Origin: Hirschia sp964351655
GTDB lineage: Bacteria > Pseudomonadota > Alphaproteobacteria > Caulobacterales > Hyphomonadaceae
Assembly: GCA_964351655.1 (NCBI GenBank)
Contig: CAYGPD010000001.1
Coordinates: 62,001 to 126,000 of the forward strand
DNA: 64,000 nt
Reading direction: 5' to 3'
Shown: positions 25,361 to 32,983 of the stretch, piece after piece
How positions within the stretch are numbered: the stretch's first letter is position 1
Layout of the letters: each line of letters starts with the position of its first letter
Position numbers and translations under genes: made by a program
Notes under the pieces: model-generated
The model's input: the letters and a program-made list of their open reading frames with translations, nothing else
Told to the model about the DNA's origin: nothing
Databases searched by the model: none

Positions 25361-25776
25361 ATTCCAAATGCAATTAACCCAGCACCTAATGCGGCGAAGG
25401 CAGTTTGTGCAAGAGTAAGTGCGACGGCGACCATACGTTTTCCTTTGCGGTTTTCCCGCATACCTGTGACGCGTTTGCCTGAGCGCGGTGCAAGCGTCCA
25501 AACGTTGGAAAGGAAACCCAAAGCTGTGATGAGGCAGGTGATAAAGGCGACGATGGATCCGGAAAGAAGAGCAAAAACGGACGCGATACCAAGCAATATC
25601 GCCTGAAAATTAGATGAAACTAGCAAAGTGCGACGAAGCATTCTGTCAGCACGGTTATAGTCTAACCCATCAAATGCGATATTGGCGAAAATAACTGCGA
25701 CTGTCCACCCAGATGCGGCGGCACCTCCAGCGAATGCGGCACCAGCACCTTGAAAAATATTTGCCAGAGCGTCCAT
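25357..25776 (-). CDS. Small four-helix membrane protein, unknown function
   Basis: 139 aa with about four hydrophobic segments (AAASGWTVAVIFANIAF, NFQAILLGIASVFALLSGSI, ITCLITALGFLSNVW, ALTLAQTAFAALGAGLIAFG) and a basic loop SGKRVTGMRENRKGKR between helices 3 and 4. No family recognised. A GGAA precedes the ATG. About 100 bases upstream is a CtrA-type box (25873-25887), which suggests cell-cycle control. Confidence 0.7.
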   Translation of the reverse strand: MDALANIFQGAGAAFAGGAAASGWTVAVIFANIAFDGLDYNRADRMLRRTLLVSSNFQAILLGIASVFALLSGSIVAFITCLITALGFLSNVWTLAPRSGKRVTGMRENRKGKRMVAVALTLAQTAFAALGAGLIAFGI

Positions 25777-25872
25777 CGAAATTCCGTTTCTTGAATTGGG
25801 CGTTATCTTATTTAGGTCGATATCAAATACACATTCTTGCGAATACGACTATTAACATGCGTGAATTTATAC

Positions 25873-25887
25873 TTAACGGCCCATTAA
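25873..25887. promoter_or_regulatory. CtrA-type binding box
   Basis: TTAACGGCCCATTAA is TTAA-N7-TTAA, with an extra half-site (ATTAAC) 20 bases to the left. It lies about 97 bases upstream of the four-helix membrane protein gene on the minus strand. Confidence 0.5.
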
Positions 25888-26017
25888 GGAAAAGGAAAGG
25901 TGTACAAACACATCGTAAAATTTCTTATGAAATAGTCGAAACGTAAACAAGATGTTTGTATGATTTCAGTAACGACAAGACGTGGGGATCTCGTCTCTTA
26001 AATCGCATGGCAGCGTC

Positions 26018-26282
26018 TGCGGAAGAATGTATTGAAGTCGCTTACTGATTCGTTGGTTGCGGGTTTTTGAAAATACACGCGTTTCAATTAGTTCTTCCGC
26101 AATTTGCCAGCCTTTCTCTCCAAAATACTCACAAATATTGTACAAAACTTAAAGAATATTATGAGGATCTGTGGCTTTGTTCATATTCTGTAAATCATTT
26201 TTAGTGTATAACTAAGCCTAGTAGAGTATGAGTAGATTGTGAAACGGCGGGAGCTCCCTAAATGGAAGCATCCGCCGTTTTT
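26018..26282 (+). ncRNA. Candidate structured small RNA with intrinsic terminator
   Basis: TGCGGAAGAA (26018-26027) pairs with TTCTTCCGCA (26092-26101). After a symmetric 3x3 internal loop, ATTGAA (26031-26036) pairs with TTCAAT (26083-26088), giving an 84-base hairpin. A terminator stem AAACGGCGG/CCGCCGTTT with five Us follows at 26242-26282 on the same strand. No plus-strand ORF leads into the terminator. It does not match tmRNA, RNase P or SRP RNA landmarks by eye. Ends are approximate. Confidence 0.35.
26242..26282 (+). terminator. Intrinsic terminator not following any recognised plus-strand gene
   Basis: Nine-bp stem AAACGGCGG (26242-26250) / CCGCCGTTT (26272-26280), then Us. The 21-base loop starts within a palindrome GGGAGCTCCC. 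The U-run is longer on the plus strand, so a plus-strand transcript is favoured, though it could also end rlmN at 26357. Confidence 0.65.
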
Positions 26283-26356
26283 GCGTTTGGGAAGCGACCA
26301 ATCATTACCCCATTGGAGTGTGAGGCCTGATAGAACGCCTACATAATTTCAATTGG

Positions 26357-27529
26357 TTATTCTGCTGCGGGTGTTGTGTCAGCTAAGCGCGCTTTTAGGC
26401 GGTCGCTTGCTTTTTCTTTCACGCTTTCTGAACGTAATTGTCCACATGCAGCAAAGATATCGCGGCCGCGTGGTGTACGTATCGGAGCTGACAGTCCGGC
26501 GCGATTAAGCACTTCAGCGAAAGTTTCAATTTTATCCCAGTCTGAGCACTCATAGGGAGAGCCGGGCCATGGATTGAATGGTATTAAATTGATCTTGGCA
26601 GGCATGCCCTTCATCAACTTGATCAAGTCAACAGCTTCAGCGAGACTGTCATTGACGTCCTTGAGCATCACGTATTCAAACGTAACCCGCTTTGAATTTC
26701 CAAGGTCAGGGTAGGAGCGTATTGCGTCGAAGAGACACTCCAAATTGTATTTTTTGTTAATTGGCACAATCTCGTCGCGCAAATCATCATTGGTTGCATG
26801 GAGCGAGATGGCCAGCATCGCATTTGTGCGTGCACCGAGTTCTGGGATTTTAGGTGCAACACCCGCTGTAGAAACAGTGATACGGCGACGCCCTATAGAG
26901 ATGCCTTCACAATCGGAAATCGTGTCGATAGCTTCAACCACATTATCAAGATTGTAGAGTGGTTCACCCATGCCCATGAATACAATGTTGGTGAGTTTTC
27001 GATTTTCACTTGGAGTTGGCCATTCGCCTAATGCATCGCGTGCAACAAGCACTTGAGCGACGATTTCTTGAGCGGTCAGGTTACGCACCATTTTTTGTGT
27101 ACCTGTGTGGCAGAAAGTACAACTTAGTGTGCAGCCAACTTGAGAAGATACGCAAAGCGCTCCAGAGCGTGCAACGTCTGGAATAAATACGCTCTCTGCT
27201 TCGATGGCGGGACCAAAGCGAGATAGCCATTTTTGAGTGCCGTCAACGGAGACTTTATGCTCAACGATTTCTGGACGAGTAATGATATGATTTTGTTCGA
27301 GTTTTGCACGCATTTCCTTTGCGATATTTGTCATATCATCAAAGTTGGTCACACCAAAATTGTGCATCCAATGAGAAACTTGCTTTGCGCGCATTTTTGC
27401 TTTTTTTGCATCAATGCCAAGCGCTTCCATTTGCTCGCGAATCTTCACGAGCGAGAGGCCGGAAAGGTTTATTGGGCCTGTCTCAGCTGGTGTAGCTGGA
27501 CGGCGAGAAAGGTCAAGTTCTGTGGACAT
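26357..27529 (-). CDS. rlmN: 23S rRNA (adenine2503-C2)/tRNA (adenine37-C2) methyltransferase
   Basis: Radical-SAM methylase of 390 aa. The iron-sulfur motif C-x3-C-x2-C is in GCTLSCTFCHTGTQKMVRN. NIVFMGMGEPLYNLDNV and RRITVSTAGVAPKI are family hallmarks, and the C-terminal methyl-carrying Cys is in GRDIFAACGQLR. It modifies A2503 in the peptidyl-transferase centre and A37 of some tRNAs. It stands alone on the minus strand with no close upstream partner. Confidence 0.97.
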   Translation of the reverse strand: MSTELDLSRRPATPAETGPINLSGLSLVKIREQMEALGIDAKKAKMRAKQVSHWMHNFGVTNFDDMTNIAKEMRAKLEQNHIITRPEIVEHKVSVDGTQKWLSRFGPAIEAESVFIPDVARSGALCVSSQVGCTLSCTFCHTGTQKMVRNLTAQEIVAQVLVARDALGEWPTPSENRKLTNIVFMGMGEPLYNLDNVVEAIDTISDCEGISIGRRRITVSTAGVAPKIPELGARTNAMLAISLHATNDDLRDEIVPINKKYNLECLFDAIRSYPDLGNSKRVTFEYVMLKDVNDSLAEAVDLIKLMKGMPAKINLIPFNPWPGSPYECSDWDKIETFAEVLNRAGLSAPIRTPRGRDIFAACGQLRSESVKEKASDRLKARLADTTPAAE

Positions 27530-27585
27530 GGCGTGCTTATAGCGTGAAAAATTGTCGGCGTCACGCTATACCTGCAAACACACCT

Positions 27586-28002
27586 CTAGTGTGGCTGATT
27601 AGCAGCTGACGCAGAGCCATCGAAGACACGTACTTTAGCCCAATTGTCTTTGTAAAGTTTGATGAATTCCATGTGTATTTCACTGATCTGATAGGCATCG
27701 TGAGAAGCGACATCTTTGAAAATAACATTGAGCGCGACATCAAAATCGAGATCATTTACATCTCTTTGCTTATCTACAACACGCGGCCCTGCTGAGAAAA
27801 ACACGATGCCTTCATGCGGTGCAAGATATTTATAGCAGGCATCTATCAGTGCGTTTACAGACGCCTCATCATTGTTTTTCAGATCAAAAAATACATTGTG
27901 TGTGAGCATGTCATTCGTTTGTTCGCTATAAGATTGAACTTTGGGAGTAGTTTGGACGCATGCTGTCAAAGTGAGAGCGAGTGCGGCAGCAAGAATTTTC
28001 AT
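27586..28002 (-). CDS. Dabb-domain lipoprotein
   Basis: 138 aa. A lipobox ends the signal (MKILAAALALTLTACVQ). The rest is a stress-responsive alpha/beta-barrel (Dabb) domain: LTHNVFFDLKN starts it and DAYQISEIHMEFI contains the typical Tyr/His pair. Dabb proteins are small dimeric barrels, usually cytosolic; a lipidated periplasmic version is less common. The function is unknown. GGAG precedes the ATG. Confidence 0.75.
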   Translation of the reverse strand: MKILAAALALTLTACVQTTPKVQSYSEQTNDMLTHNVFFDLKNNDEASVNALIDACYKYLAPHEGIVFFSAGPRVVDKQRDVNDLDFDVALNVIFKDVASHDAYQISEIHMEFIKLYKDNWAKVRVFDGSASAANQPH

Positions 28003-28029
28003 TTTTTGTCTCCGGTCGAATAAAATAGC

Positions 28030-28530
28030 TCAAACAATTTGCTTTAAAAATAACCAAACAGAAGCAGCGAATGTCAGACTAACGAGTAACATGCTTTGTG
28101 CAGTAAAGAGCCAGTTTGAGCGGGGGTAATGAGGTGCATCAGATTTTAATTGACCCGCTTTTGCCTGTTCAATGTAAGAATATACATTTTTTGTATCAGA
28201 GGTACTAAAAGAATTTTCTAAAGAAGACGTGACATCCGGCTCGTACATCAGAGAAATTGCAAGATCTTTGTGAATTCTGTTCAGTCTAGATTTCTGACGT
28301 ATTAGTGAGTGAATGACTATTAAAAGCGCGATTACGAGGTCAACATAATCTTGAAATTGTTGGCCGATTATTTGTAAAAACGGTGCGTGTATATAAGTCC
28401 ACCATGTCTGCAAGATGAGATCTAAAAATGCTGGCAATGAATGTGACGGCAGCTGAAGACTTACAAAGCTCAACATAGCAGTTGAGAAGATCAACCAAGA
28501 AAGTGCAGTGATGAAATGAGACATAATCAT
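28030..28530 (-). CDS. Membrane protein of unknown function
   Basis: 166 aa with three or four hydrophobic segments: one at the N-terminus (FITALSWLIFSTAMLSFVSL), one or two in the middle (LVIALLIVIHSLI) and one at the C-terminus (SMLLVSLTFAASVWLFLKQI). A polar central region with many Ser and Glu lies between them. No family recognised. Twenty-seven bases separate it from the Dabb gene and 26 from the IalB gene, so all three may be one operon. Confidence 0.6.
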   Translation of the reverse strand: MIMSHFITALSWLIFSTAMLSFVSLQLPSHSLPAFLDLILQTWWTYIHAPFLQIIGQQFQDYVDLVIALLIVIHSLIRQKSRLNRIHKDLAISLMYEPDVTSSLENSFSTSDTKNVYSYIEQAKAGQLKSDAPHYPRSNWLFTAQSMLLVSLTFAASVWLFLKQIV

Positions 28531-28556
28531 TTGCTCACTTTAGGGGTGGTATTGCT

Positions 28557-29066
28557 TTATTTGCAAGCCGCCGCGGCGCGATCTATGGCGGCAGAGGACC
28601 CGCTCAGGGAGAAGTGATAGGCAGTGCGCGTGTCACGTGCTGAGACCGCTTCTACACGTAGGTCTGTACCGCGTTTAAGGGCGCGTACAACGCTGTTTTC
28701 ATTCTTATCTTCTAAAAAAGCTTCATTCGCAGATGTGTACATACGCCAGCGCTCACGGCCAATAACGACTTCTGGAGGAATGTCGCCGCGTAATTCGTAT
28801 CCCACTTTAACACTAGGTTGTTCTTTTCCTGCGCCAGACTTCCAATTGGCTACAAAGAAGTGAACATCCCCATGTGCTACATCTTTAGGAGCCTTATCGA
28901 CGGCTTCTGTCGCGGCAAAACATACAAGATCACCATCAACTTTTTGGGTGAAGACTTGCCAATCTTTAAAGCTGCCTATGGCTTTAACTTGCGCATTGGC
29001 GATACCGCTTATGGAACCAGCAAGCATGCTAAGCACAAGAATACGCCGAATGAAAATGTGAGTCAT
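28557..29066 (-). CDS. Invasion-associated locus B (IalB) family protein
   Basis: 169 aa from the ATG at 29066, which starts a normal signal peptide (MTHIFIRRILVLSMLAGS, cleavage after ANA). The IalB pattern is visible: FKDWQVFTQKVDGDLVCFA, HFFVANWKSGAGKEQPSV, then two late Cys-containing helices ending AAAACK. The longer frame to 29102 has no signal advantage. IalB proteins are periplasmic, common in alphaproteobacteria and mostly uncharacterised outside pathogens. Confidence 0.82.
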   Translation of the reverse strand: MTHIFIRRILVLSMLAGSISGIANAQVKAIGSFKDWQVFTQKVDGDLVCFAATEAVDKAPKDVAHGDVHFFVANWKSGAGKEQPSVKVGYELRGDIPPEVVIGRERWRMYTSANEAFLEDKNENSVVRALKRGTDLRVEAVSARDTRTAYHFSLSGSSAAIDRAAAACK

Positions 29067-29203
29067 GTGTATTATTCTTGGCTGAACAATTGGCTTCGGC
29101 ATAAAACATTCCCCTAAGTTGGTGATATTCTAGTATCGCAATTTTTGACGTTTAACCATGAAGGAAATGAGGCAAGAGCCTTAAATTGCAGTCATTTTAA
29201 TGA

Positions 29204-29761
29204 TCAATTGCATTTGAGCAGCGGGTATGAAGCTTCTTCATGATAATGACTTTGGTGTTTGCCTGGCGTGGAGCTGTATAGCGCGAACCGATTTACGGTA
29301 AATTCAGGTGTTTCAAACATTGCGTGGCGTTGCAGATACCCTGCGACCAATTCCGGCGCTGATTGAGGCGGCATATGATTGAGGTAAGCCAAGGTAACAT
29401 GCGGAATATATGTGTGTTTATCTTTCTTAATTCCAAGCTCACGCATGGGACGGGCGCATTTTTCCGCTAAGCGGAGCAAGGTCTCATTGGGTTTGACGCC
29501 AGCCCATAAAGTGTGAGGTTCAAATCCGCCAAATTGATCAACGCCGCTTAGACGAAGCGTGATAGGGGGAAGGTCAATTTCGGCAAGTGCTGCATCAAGG
29601 TCATGCGCAGTGTTTTCTGAAACATTGCCATAAAAGCGTAGAGTGAGGTGGAGATTTTCTTTGTGCCGCCAGTTTGCTCCATCAAGCCCTTTTTGCATGC
29701 CTTTGAGCATGTCGCATATGGGCTCGGGGATGGGGAGAGCGGCAAATAGTCTGTAAGACAT
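29204..29761 (-). CDS. thpR: RNA 2',3'-cyclic phosphodiesterase
   Basis: 185-aa 2H phosphoesterase. The two H-x-T motifs that define the family are HLTLRFYGNV (about residue 43) and HVTLAYLNHM (about residue 126). Opens 2',3'-cyclic phosphates to 2'-phosphates in vitro; the physiological substrate is uncertain, and it was once called LigT ligase. Lies alone, with 101 bases of gap before the IalB gene. Confidence 0.9.
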   Translation of the reverse strand: MSYRLFAALPIPEPICDMLKGMQKGLDGANWRHKENLHLTLRFYGNVSENTAHDLDAALAEIDLPPITLRLSGVDQFGGFEPHTLWAGVKPNETLLRLAEKCARPMRELGIKKDKHTYIPHVTLAYLNHMPPQSAPELVAGYLQRHAMFETPEFTVNRFALYSSTPGKHQSHYHEEASYPLLKCN

Positions 29762-29967
29762 GGTGTTTTTCTGCTCTTGGCGCAGCTGTCAGTATTAAGG
29801 GACTATAAAGAAATAACAGGTGAAAACTAAGTTTCAATCAGATTTCTGATGTATTGCGAATAAAATGACGAAGAATAGGTGTTAGATCTAGCAACTTGCC
29901 TCAATTTTTCCTATATTCATAAGCAATATATGTTTCATACGTCTTCAACTTAGACAAAAGGTGTTTA

Positions 29968-30696
29968 ATGTCGAACTATCAATATTCTCAGGGTGCTGCT
30001 TCCCAGACGGCTGACATGTCAGTTGACGCTGGCCTGCGGGGCTTCATGCTTGGCATTTACAACAAAATGGCGCTTGGTCTCGTGCTATCTGCGGTCATTG
30101 CTTATGTCGTGGGTACAGTTGATCCTGTGACTGCTTTGGTTTTAGGGACACCCCTTAGATTTGTTGTAATGTTTGGGCCTATCGCAATTTTGCTAGTCTC
30201 ATCTTTTGCAATGAAGAACCCATCTCCTTTGGCATCAGGTATTATTTACTGGAGCGTTGTATCGCTTTTAGGTGCTGGTCTTGGTGCTTTGGTGCTTACA
30301 TATGCGGCCATTCCAAATGGTTTCACGACTATCGGTAAAGCGTTTTTTGTAACAGCTGCTGCTTTTGGTGGTCTTAGCCTTTGGGGTTACACAACCAAGA
30401 AAGACCTCTCAGGTTTTGGAACATTCCTAATTATGGGTCTGATCGGTATCATTGTGGCGTCTGTTGTGAACATGTTCATGCAGTCATCTATGATGGAATT
30501 CATTATCTCTGTGGGTGGTGTTTTGATCTTCTCTGGTTTGATCGCATTCGATACACAGCGTTTGAAACACACATATTATGAGCTTGGTGGTGACACGCGT
30601 TCAATGGCGGTTGCCACGAACTATGGTGCGCTAAGCTTGTACTTGAACTTCATCAACTTGTTCCAGTTCATCCTATCCTTGATGGGTCGTGACTAA
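29968..30696 (+). CDS. Bax inhibitor-1/YccA family membrane protein
   Basis: 242 aa with seven predicted membrane helices, ending in the typical FDTQRLKHTYYELGG motif followed by ALSLYLNFINLFQFILSLMG. Bacterial members are proposed calcium leak channels, and E. coli YccA interacts with FtsH. The AAGGTG SD precedes the ATG by five bases. A terminator follows at 30721-30753. Confidence 0.93.
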   Translation: MSNYQYSQGAASQTADMSVDAGLRGFMLGIYNKMALGLVLSAVIAYVVGTVDPVTALVLGTPLRFVVMFGPIAILLVSSFAMKNPSPLASGIIYWSVVSLLGAGLGALVLTYAAIPNGFTTIGKAFFVTAAAFGGLSLWGYTTKKDLSGFGTFLIMGLIGIIVASVVNMFMQSSMMEFIISVGGVLIFSGLIAFDTQRLKHTYYELGGDTRSMAVATNYGALSLYLNFINLFQFILSLMGRD

Positions 30697-30720
30697 GCAA
30701 GCTGAACTGATTTAGTGAGA

Positions 30721-30753
30721 AAAGCCCTGTCAGAAATGGCGGGGCTTTTTTTG
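30721..30753 (+). terminator. Intrinsic terminator after the BI-1 gene
   Basis: AAAAGCCC (30721-30728) pairs with GGGCTTTT (30743-30750), followed by more Us, 24 bases after the stop codon. Confidence 0.85.
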
Positions 30754-31094
30754 CAAAGAAGTGGGCGTAGTTACAATTCAGGTGGTTAGGTAGGGGGCTG
30801 ATATACCTATGGTATGGCATTGCTGGTGCTGCGGTATAGCGATGGTGTATGGGAGGCGTTGGGATGCTTGCATACAGTGTTTGAGTGGAATGTTTGGAGA
30901 CACTCAAAAGCATGTCTGTTCTGTACGGAGCGCTTTATTTTCAAAATGCCTTGCCGAAAAATGAGACAAGCGACCTTTAAAAAACGATACGCATTAATGA
31001 CAATGAATATCTTTTAATACAGAAAAGTGACCCGAAACTGCTTTTTTAAGTTGATGACCCTTTTCAAATCACCCAATTCACCCCACATTAACTA

Positions 31095-31178
31095 TGTCGG
31101 ACAGGCTGAGAAGTAAACGGCTTCGGACCCAACAGCCCCCCAGCCCCCCGTGGCCAATTGTTCCAAGTCTGTCTGACA
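31095..31178. repeat. Imperfect palindromic element with REP-like arms
   Basis: TGTCGGACAG (31095-31104) pairs with CTGTCTGACA (31169-31178), with a single G-T wobble. The interior carries a tandem CAGCCCCC repeat and a GC-rich stretch that stands out from its AT-rich surroundings. The arm ending CTGTCTGACACC resembles arms of REP/RAYT-associated repeats. A structured RNA is the alternative. Confidence 0.4.
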
Positions 31179-31397
31179 CCCTTACCCCTACATTGAAATA
31201 TAACTCTCCAGTATAAATCGCAGTAATGATATGAAATTTGTGTCCTTTTGCGGTTGGGTGTTGCGCTAGATATGTTATTTAACATCATGTCGTAAAACGG
31301 CTTCTTTGCTTAATGCGCGACGTGCGTTATCACGTGATTGCACTCAACCATGTCAGCACGTTGATTTGGGTGAAGTGTATGGATCGGAGAGTTTCTT

Positions 31398-32144
31398 TTG
31401 AGCCTGTTGAAGATTGATCGCCTCGTTAAAACGTATGGCAGCGGAAGAAGTATCAAGCACGCTGTGCGCGGTGTGTCTTTTACAGTTGAGAAAGGGGAGG
31501 TTGTTGCGTTTCTTGGTCCAAACGGGGCAGGTAAGTCTACAACTATGCGGATGATATCTGGCTATTTAGAGCCTGATAGTGGCGATGCATTCATAGCGGG
31601 TGCTAGCATAACGCAGGAACGAGAAAACGCGCAGATAGCTTTGGGATATTTGGCCGAAGGTGCGCCGCTCTATGGTGATTTGACTGCGCGTGGATTTCTT
31701 ACATTTTTAGCGGGAACGCATGGGCTTTCTGCATCTCAAACGCGCTGGGCACTTGATCGAGTAATTGCAGATGCTCGTATTGAAGCAGTGATTGATCGCT
31801 CGATAGATACATTGTCCAAAGGGTATAAACGTCGGGTAGGATTGGCTGGTGCAATTATTCATGATCCACCTGTTTTAGTGTTGGATGAACCGACCGATGG
31901 TTTAGACCCGAACCAAAAGCGCGCTGTACGTAGTTTGATCGCACGCATGTCTAAAGACAAAGCAATTTTGATTTCGACGCACCAGCTTGATGAGGTTCAG
32001 GCGATGTGTTCGCGTGCTTTGGTTATCGATGGCGGAAATATCGTCGCTGACGATACGCCGTCAGGGTTGGTTACGAATTCACCTGCGAAGACTTTAGAAG
32101 ATGCCTTCACATTGCTGACAGAAGAAGAGAGTGTGCCACAATGA
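31398..32144 (+). CDS. ABC transporter ATPase, GldA-like
   Basis: 248 aa. The Walker A (GPNGAGKSTTM), Q-loop, signature (TLSKGYKRRVGLAGA) and Walker B (VLVLDEPTDGLDP) motifs are complete. It starts at a TTG (31398) eight bases after GGAG; no ATG fits. The gene overlaps the permease by ATGA. Similar ATPases power GldA-GldF-GldG in Bacteroidetes and NosF/CcmA-type exporters. Confidence 0.92.
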   Translation: MSLLKIDRLVKTYGSGRSIKHAVRGVSFTVEKGEVVAFLGPNGAGKSTTMRMISGYLEPDSGDAFIAGASITQERENAQIALGYLAEGAPLYGDLTARGFLTFLAGTHGLSASQTRWALDRVIADARIEAVIDRSIDTLSKGYKRRVGLAGAIIHDPPVLVLDEPTDGLDPNQKRAVRSLIARMSKDKAILISTHQLDEVQAMCSRALVIDGGNIVADDTPSGLVTNSPAKTLEDAFTLLTEEESVPQ

Positions 32145-32983
32145 GTGATCAATCTTCTGCGAATGTCGCGGGTATTTCCGCAACAGATTTGAAGTCTGGC
32201 AATGACGTGCATGCGCATATGGGTAGTAAATCGCGACGACGCGCTGCAGTCGCGGCTATTACTTCAATATTTAATCGCGAATTGCGGGCGTATTTTTTTA
32301 CACCACTTGCATATGTGTTTATCGCAGTTTTCTTATTATCCTTAGGCGCTTTTACATTTGAGATTGGACGGTTTTTCGATACGAATCGTGCGGATTTATC
32401 GCCCTTTTTCTTCTTTCACCCTTGGTTATATTTGGTATTCTTACCAGCTGTGACGATGCGATTGTGGGCTGAAGAAATACGCTCAGGCACTTTGGAATTG
32501 TTGCTTACTTTACCTGCCCCCGTATGGGCGTTGGTCGTTGGTAAATTTCTGGCAGCATGGGCTGTTGCAGGTGTGGCGTTGGTGATGACTTTCCCAATGT
32601 GGATTTCGGTCAATTACCTCGGATCACCCGATAATACAGCTATTTTCCTCGCATATATTATGAGCTTCATGATGGCAGGTGGCTATGTAGCGCTGAGCGG
32701 GGCGCTATCTGCATTGGCAGGTAATCAGGTTGTTGCATTTGTATTAGCGGTGACGGTTGGCTTTGTGTTTACGGTCATGGGGTTGCCGTTGGTCGCATCT
32801 GGACTGGCGGGTGTGTTTGGAGCAGGCGTGGCGGAAGCTGCACGAAGCTTTTCATTTCTAACGCATTTTGAAGCAGCGCAACGCGGTGTTTTGGAGCTGC
32901 GGTCATTGCTGTTTTACGCAGGGTTTATCGCGTTGTGGTTGGCTCTAAACACGTTGTGGATTTCAAGCCGGAGGGCTGGCTAA
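32141..32983 (+). CDS. ABC-2 permease, GldF-like
   Basis: 280 aa with six predicted helices after a polar start of about 40 residues. The first helix region, ELRAYFFTPLAYVFIAVFLL, and LRLWAEEIRSGTLELLLTLP (seen here as MRLWAEEIRSGTLELLLT) are typical of the GldF/ABC-2 group. It forms the membrane channel of the transporter with the preceding ATPase. The next gene begins immediately after its TAA. Confidence 0.9.
   Translation: MSDQSSANVAGISATDLKSGNDVHAHMGSKSRRRAAVAAITSIFNRELRAYFFTPLAYVFIAVFLLSLGAFTFEIGRFFDTNRADLSPFFFFHPWLYLVFLPAVTMRLWAEEIRSGTLELLLTLPAPVWALVVGKFLAAWAVAGVALVMTFPMWISVNYLGSPDNTAIFLAYIMSFMMAGGYVALSGALSALAGNQVVAFVLAVTVGFVFTVMGLPLVASGLAGVFGAGVAEAARSFSFLTHFEAAQRGVLELRSLLFYAGFIALWLALNTLWISSRRAG

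Larger units (their letters stand above)
25777..26356. other. 580-base intergenic region with structured-RNA signals
   Basis: No convincing ORF. It holds a CtrA-type box (25873-25887), a short hairpin AGACG/CGTCT near 25978-25996, a long interrupted hairpin at 26018-26101 and a plus-strand intrinsic terminator at 26242-26282. Together these suggest an unannotated plus-strand small RNA. Confidence 0.5.
30697..31397. other. 701-base intergenic region with palindromes
   Basis: Long gap between two plus-strand genes. It contains the BI-1 terminator, an 8-bp inverted repeat TTTGAGTG/CACTCAAA (30880-30908), a long imperfect palindromic element (31095-31178) and ATGTTATTTAACAT (31272-31285). ACGTG-N6-CACGT follows at 31320-31335. 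No credible coding frame was seen; the three short frames present have no SD and no recognisable product. Confidence 0.6.

Noticed and set aside
25960..26285. tmRNA, RNase P RNA or SRP RNA in the rlmN upstream gap
   Set aside because: No tmRNA tag codons, no RNase P conserved core and no SRP domain IV loop were seen. Only a generic structured-RNA call is kept.
29518..29529. GGTTCAAATCC-like word suggesting a tRNA T-loop
   Set aside because: It lies inside thpR, and no cloverleaf arms or acceptor stem are nearby.
31272..31285. ATGTTATTTAACAT as a second Zur box
   Set aside because: The arms match, but the spacer is two bases instead of five, so it does not fit the Zur palindrome geometry.
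31088..31288. Minus-strand 66-aa frame over the palindromic element
   Set aside because: It has no SD or recognisable product and runs through the GC-rich repeat. It is better explained as a chance frame over a repeat or RNA.
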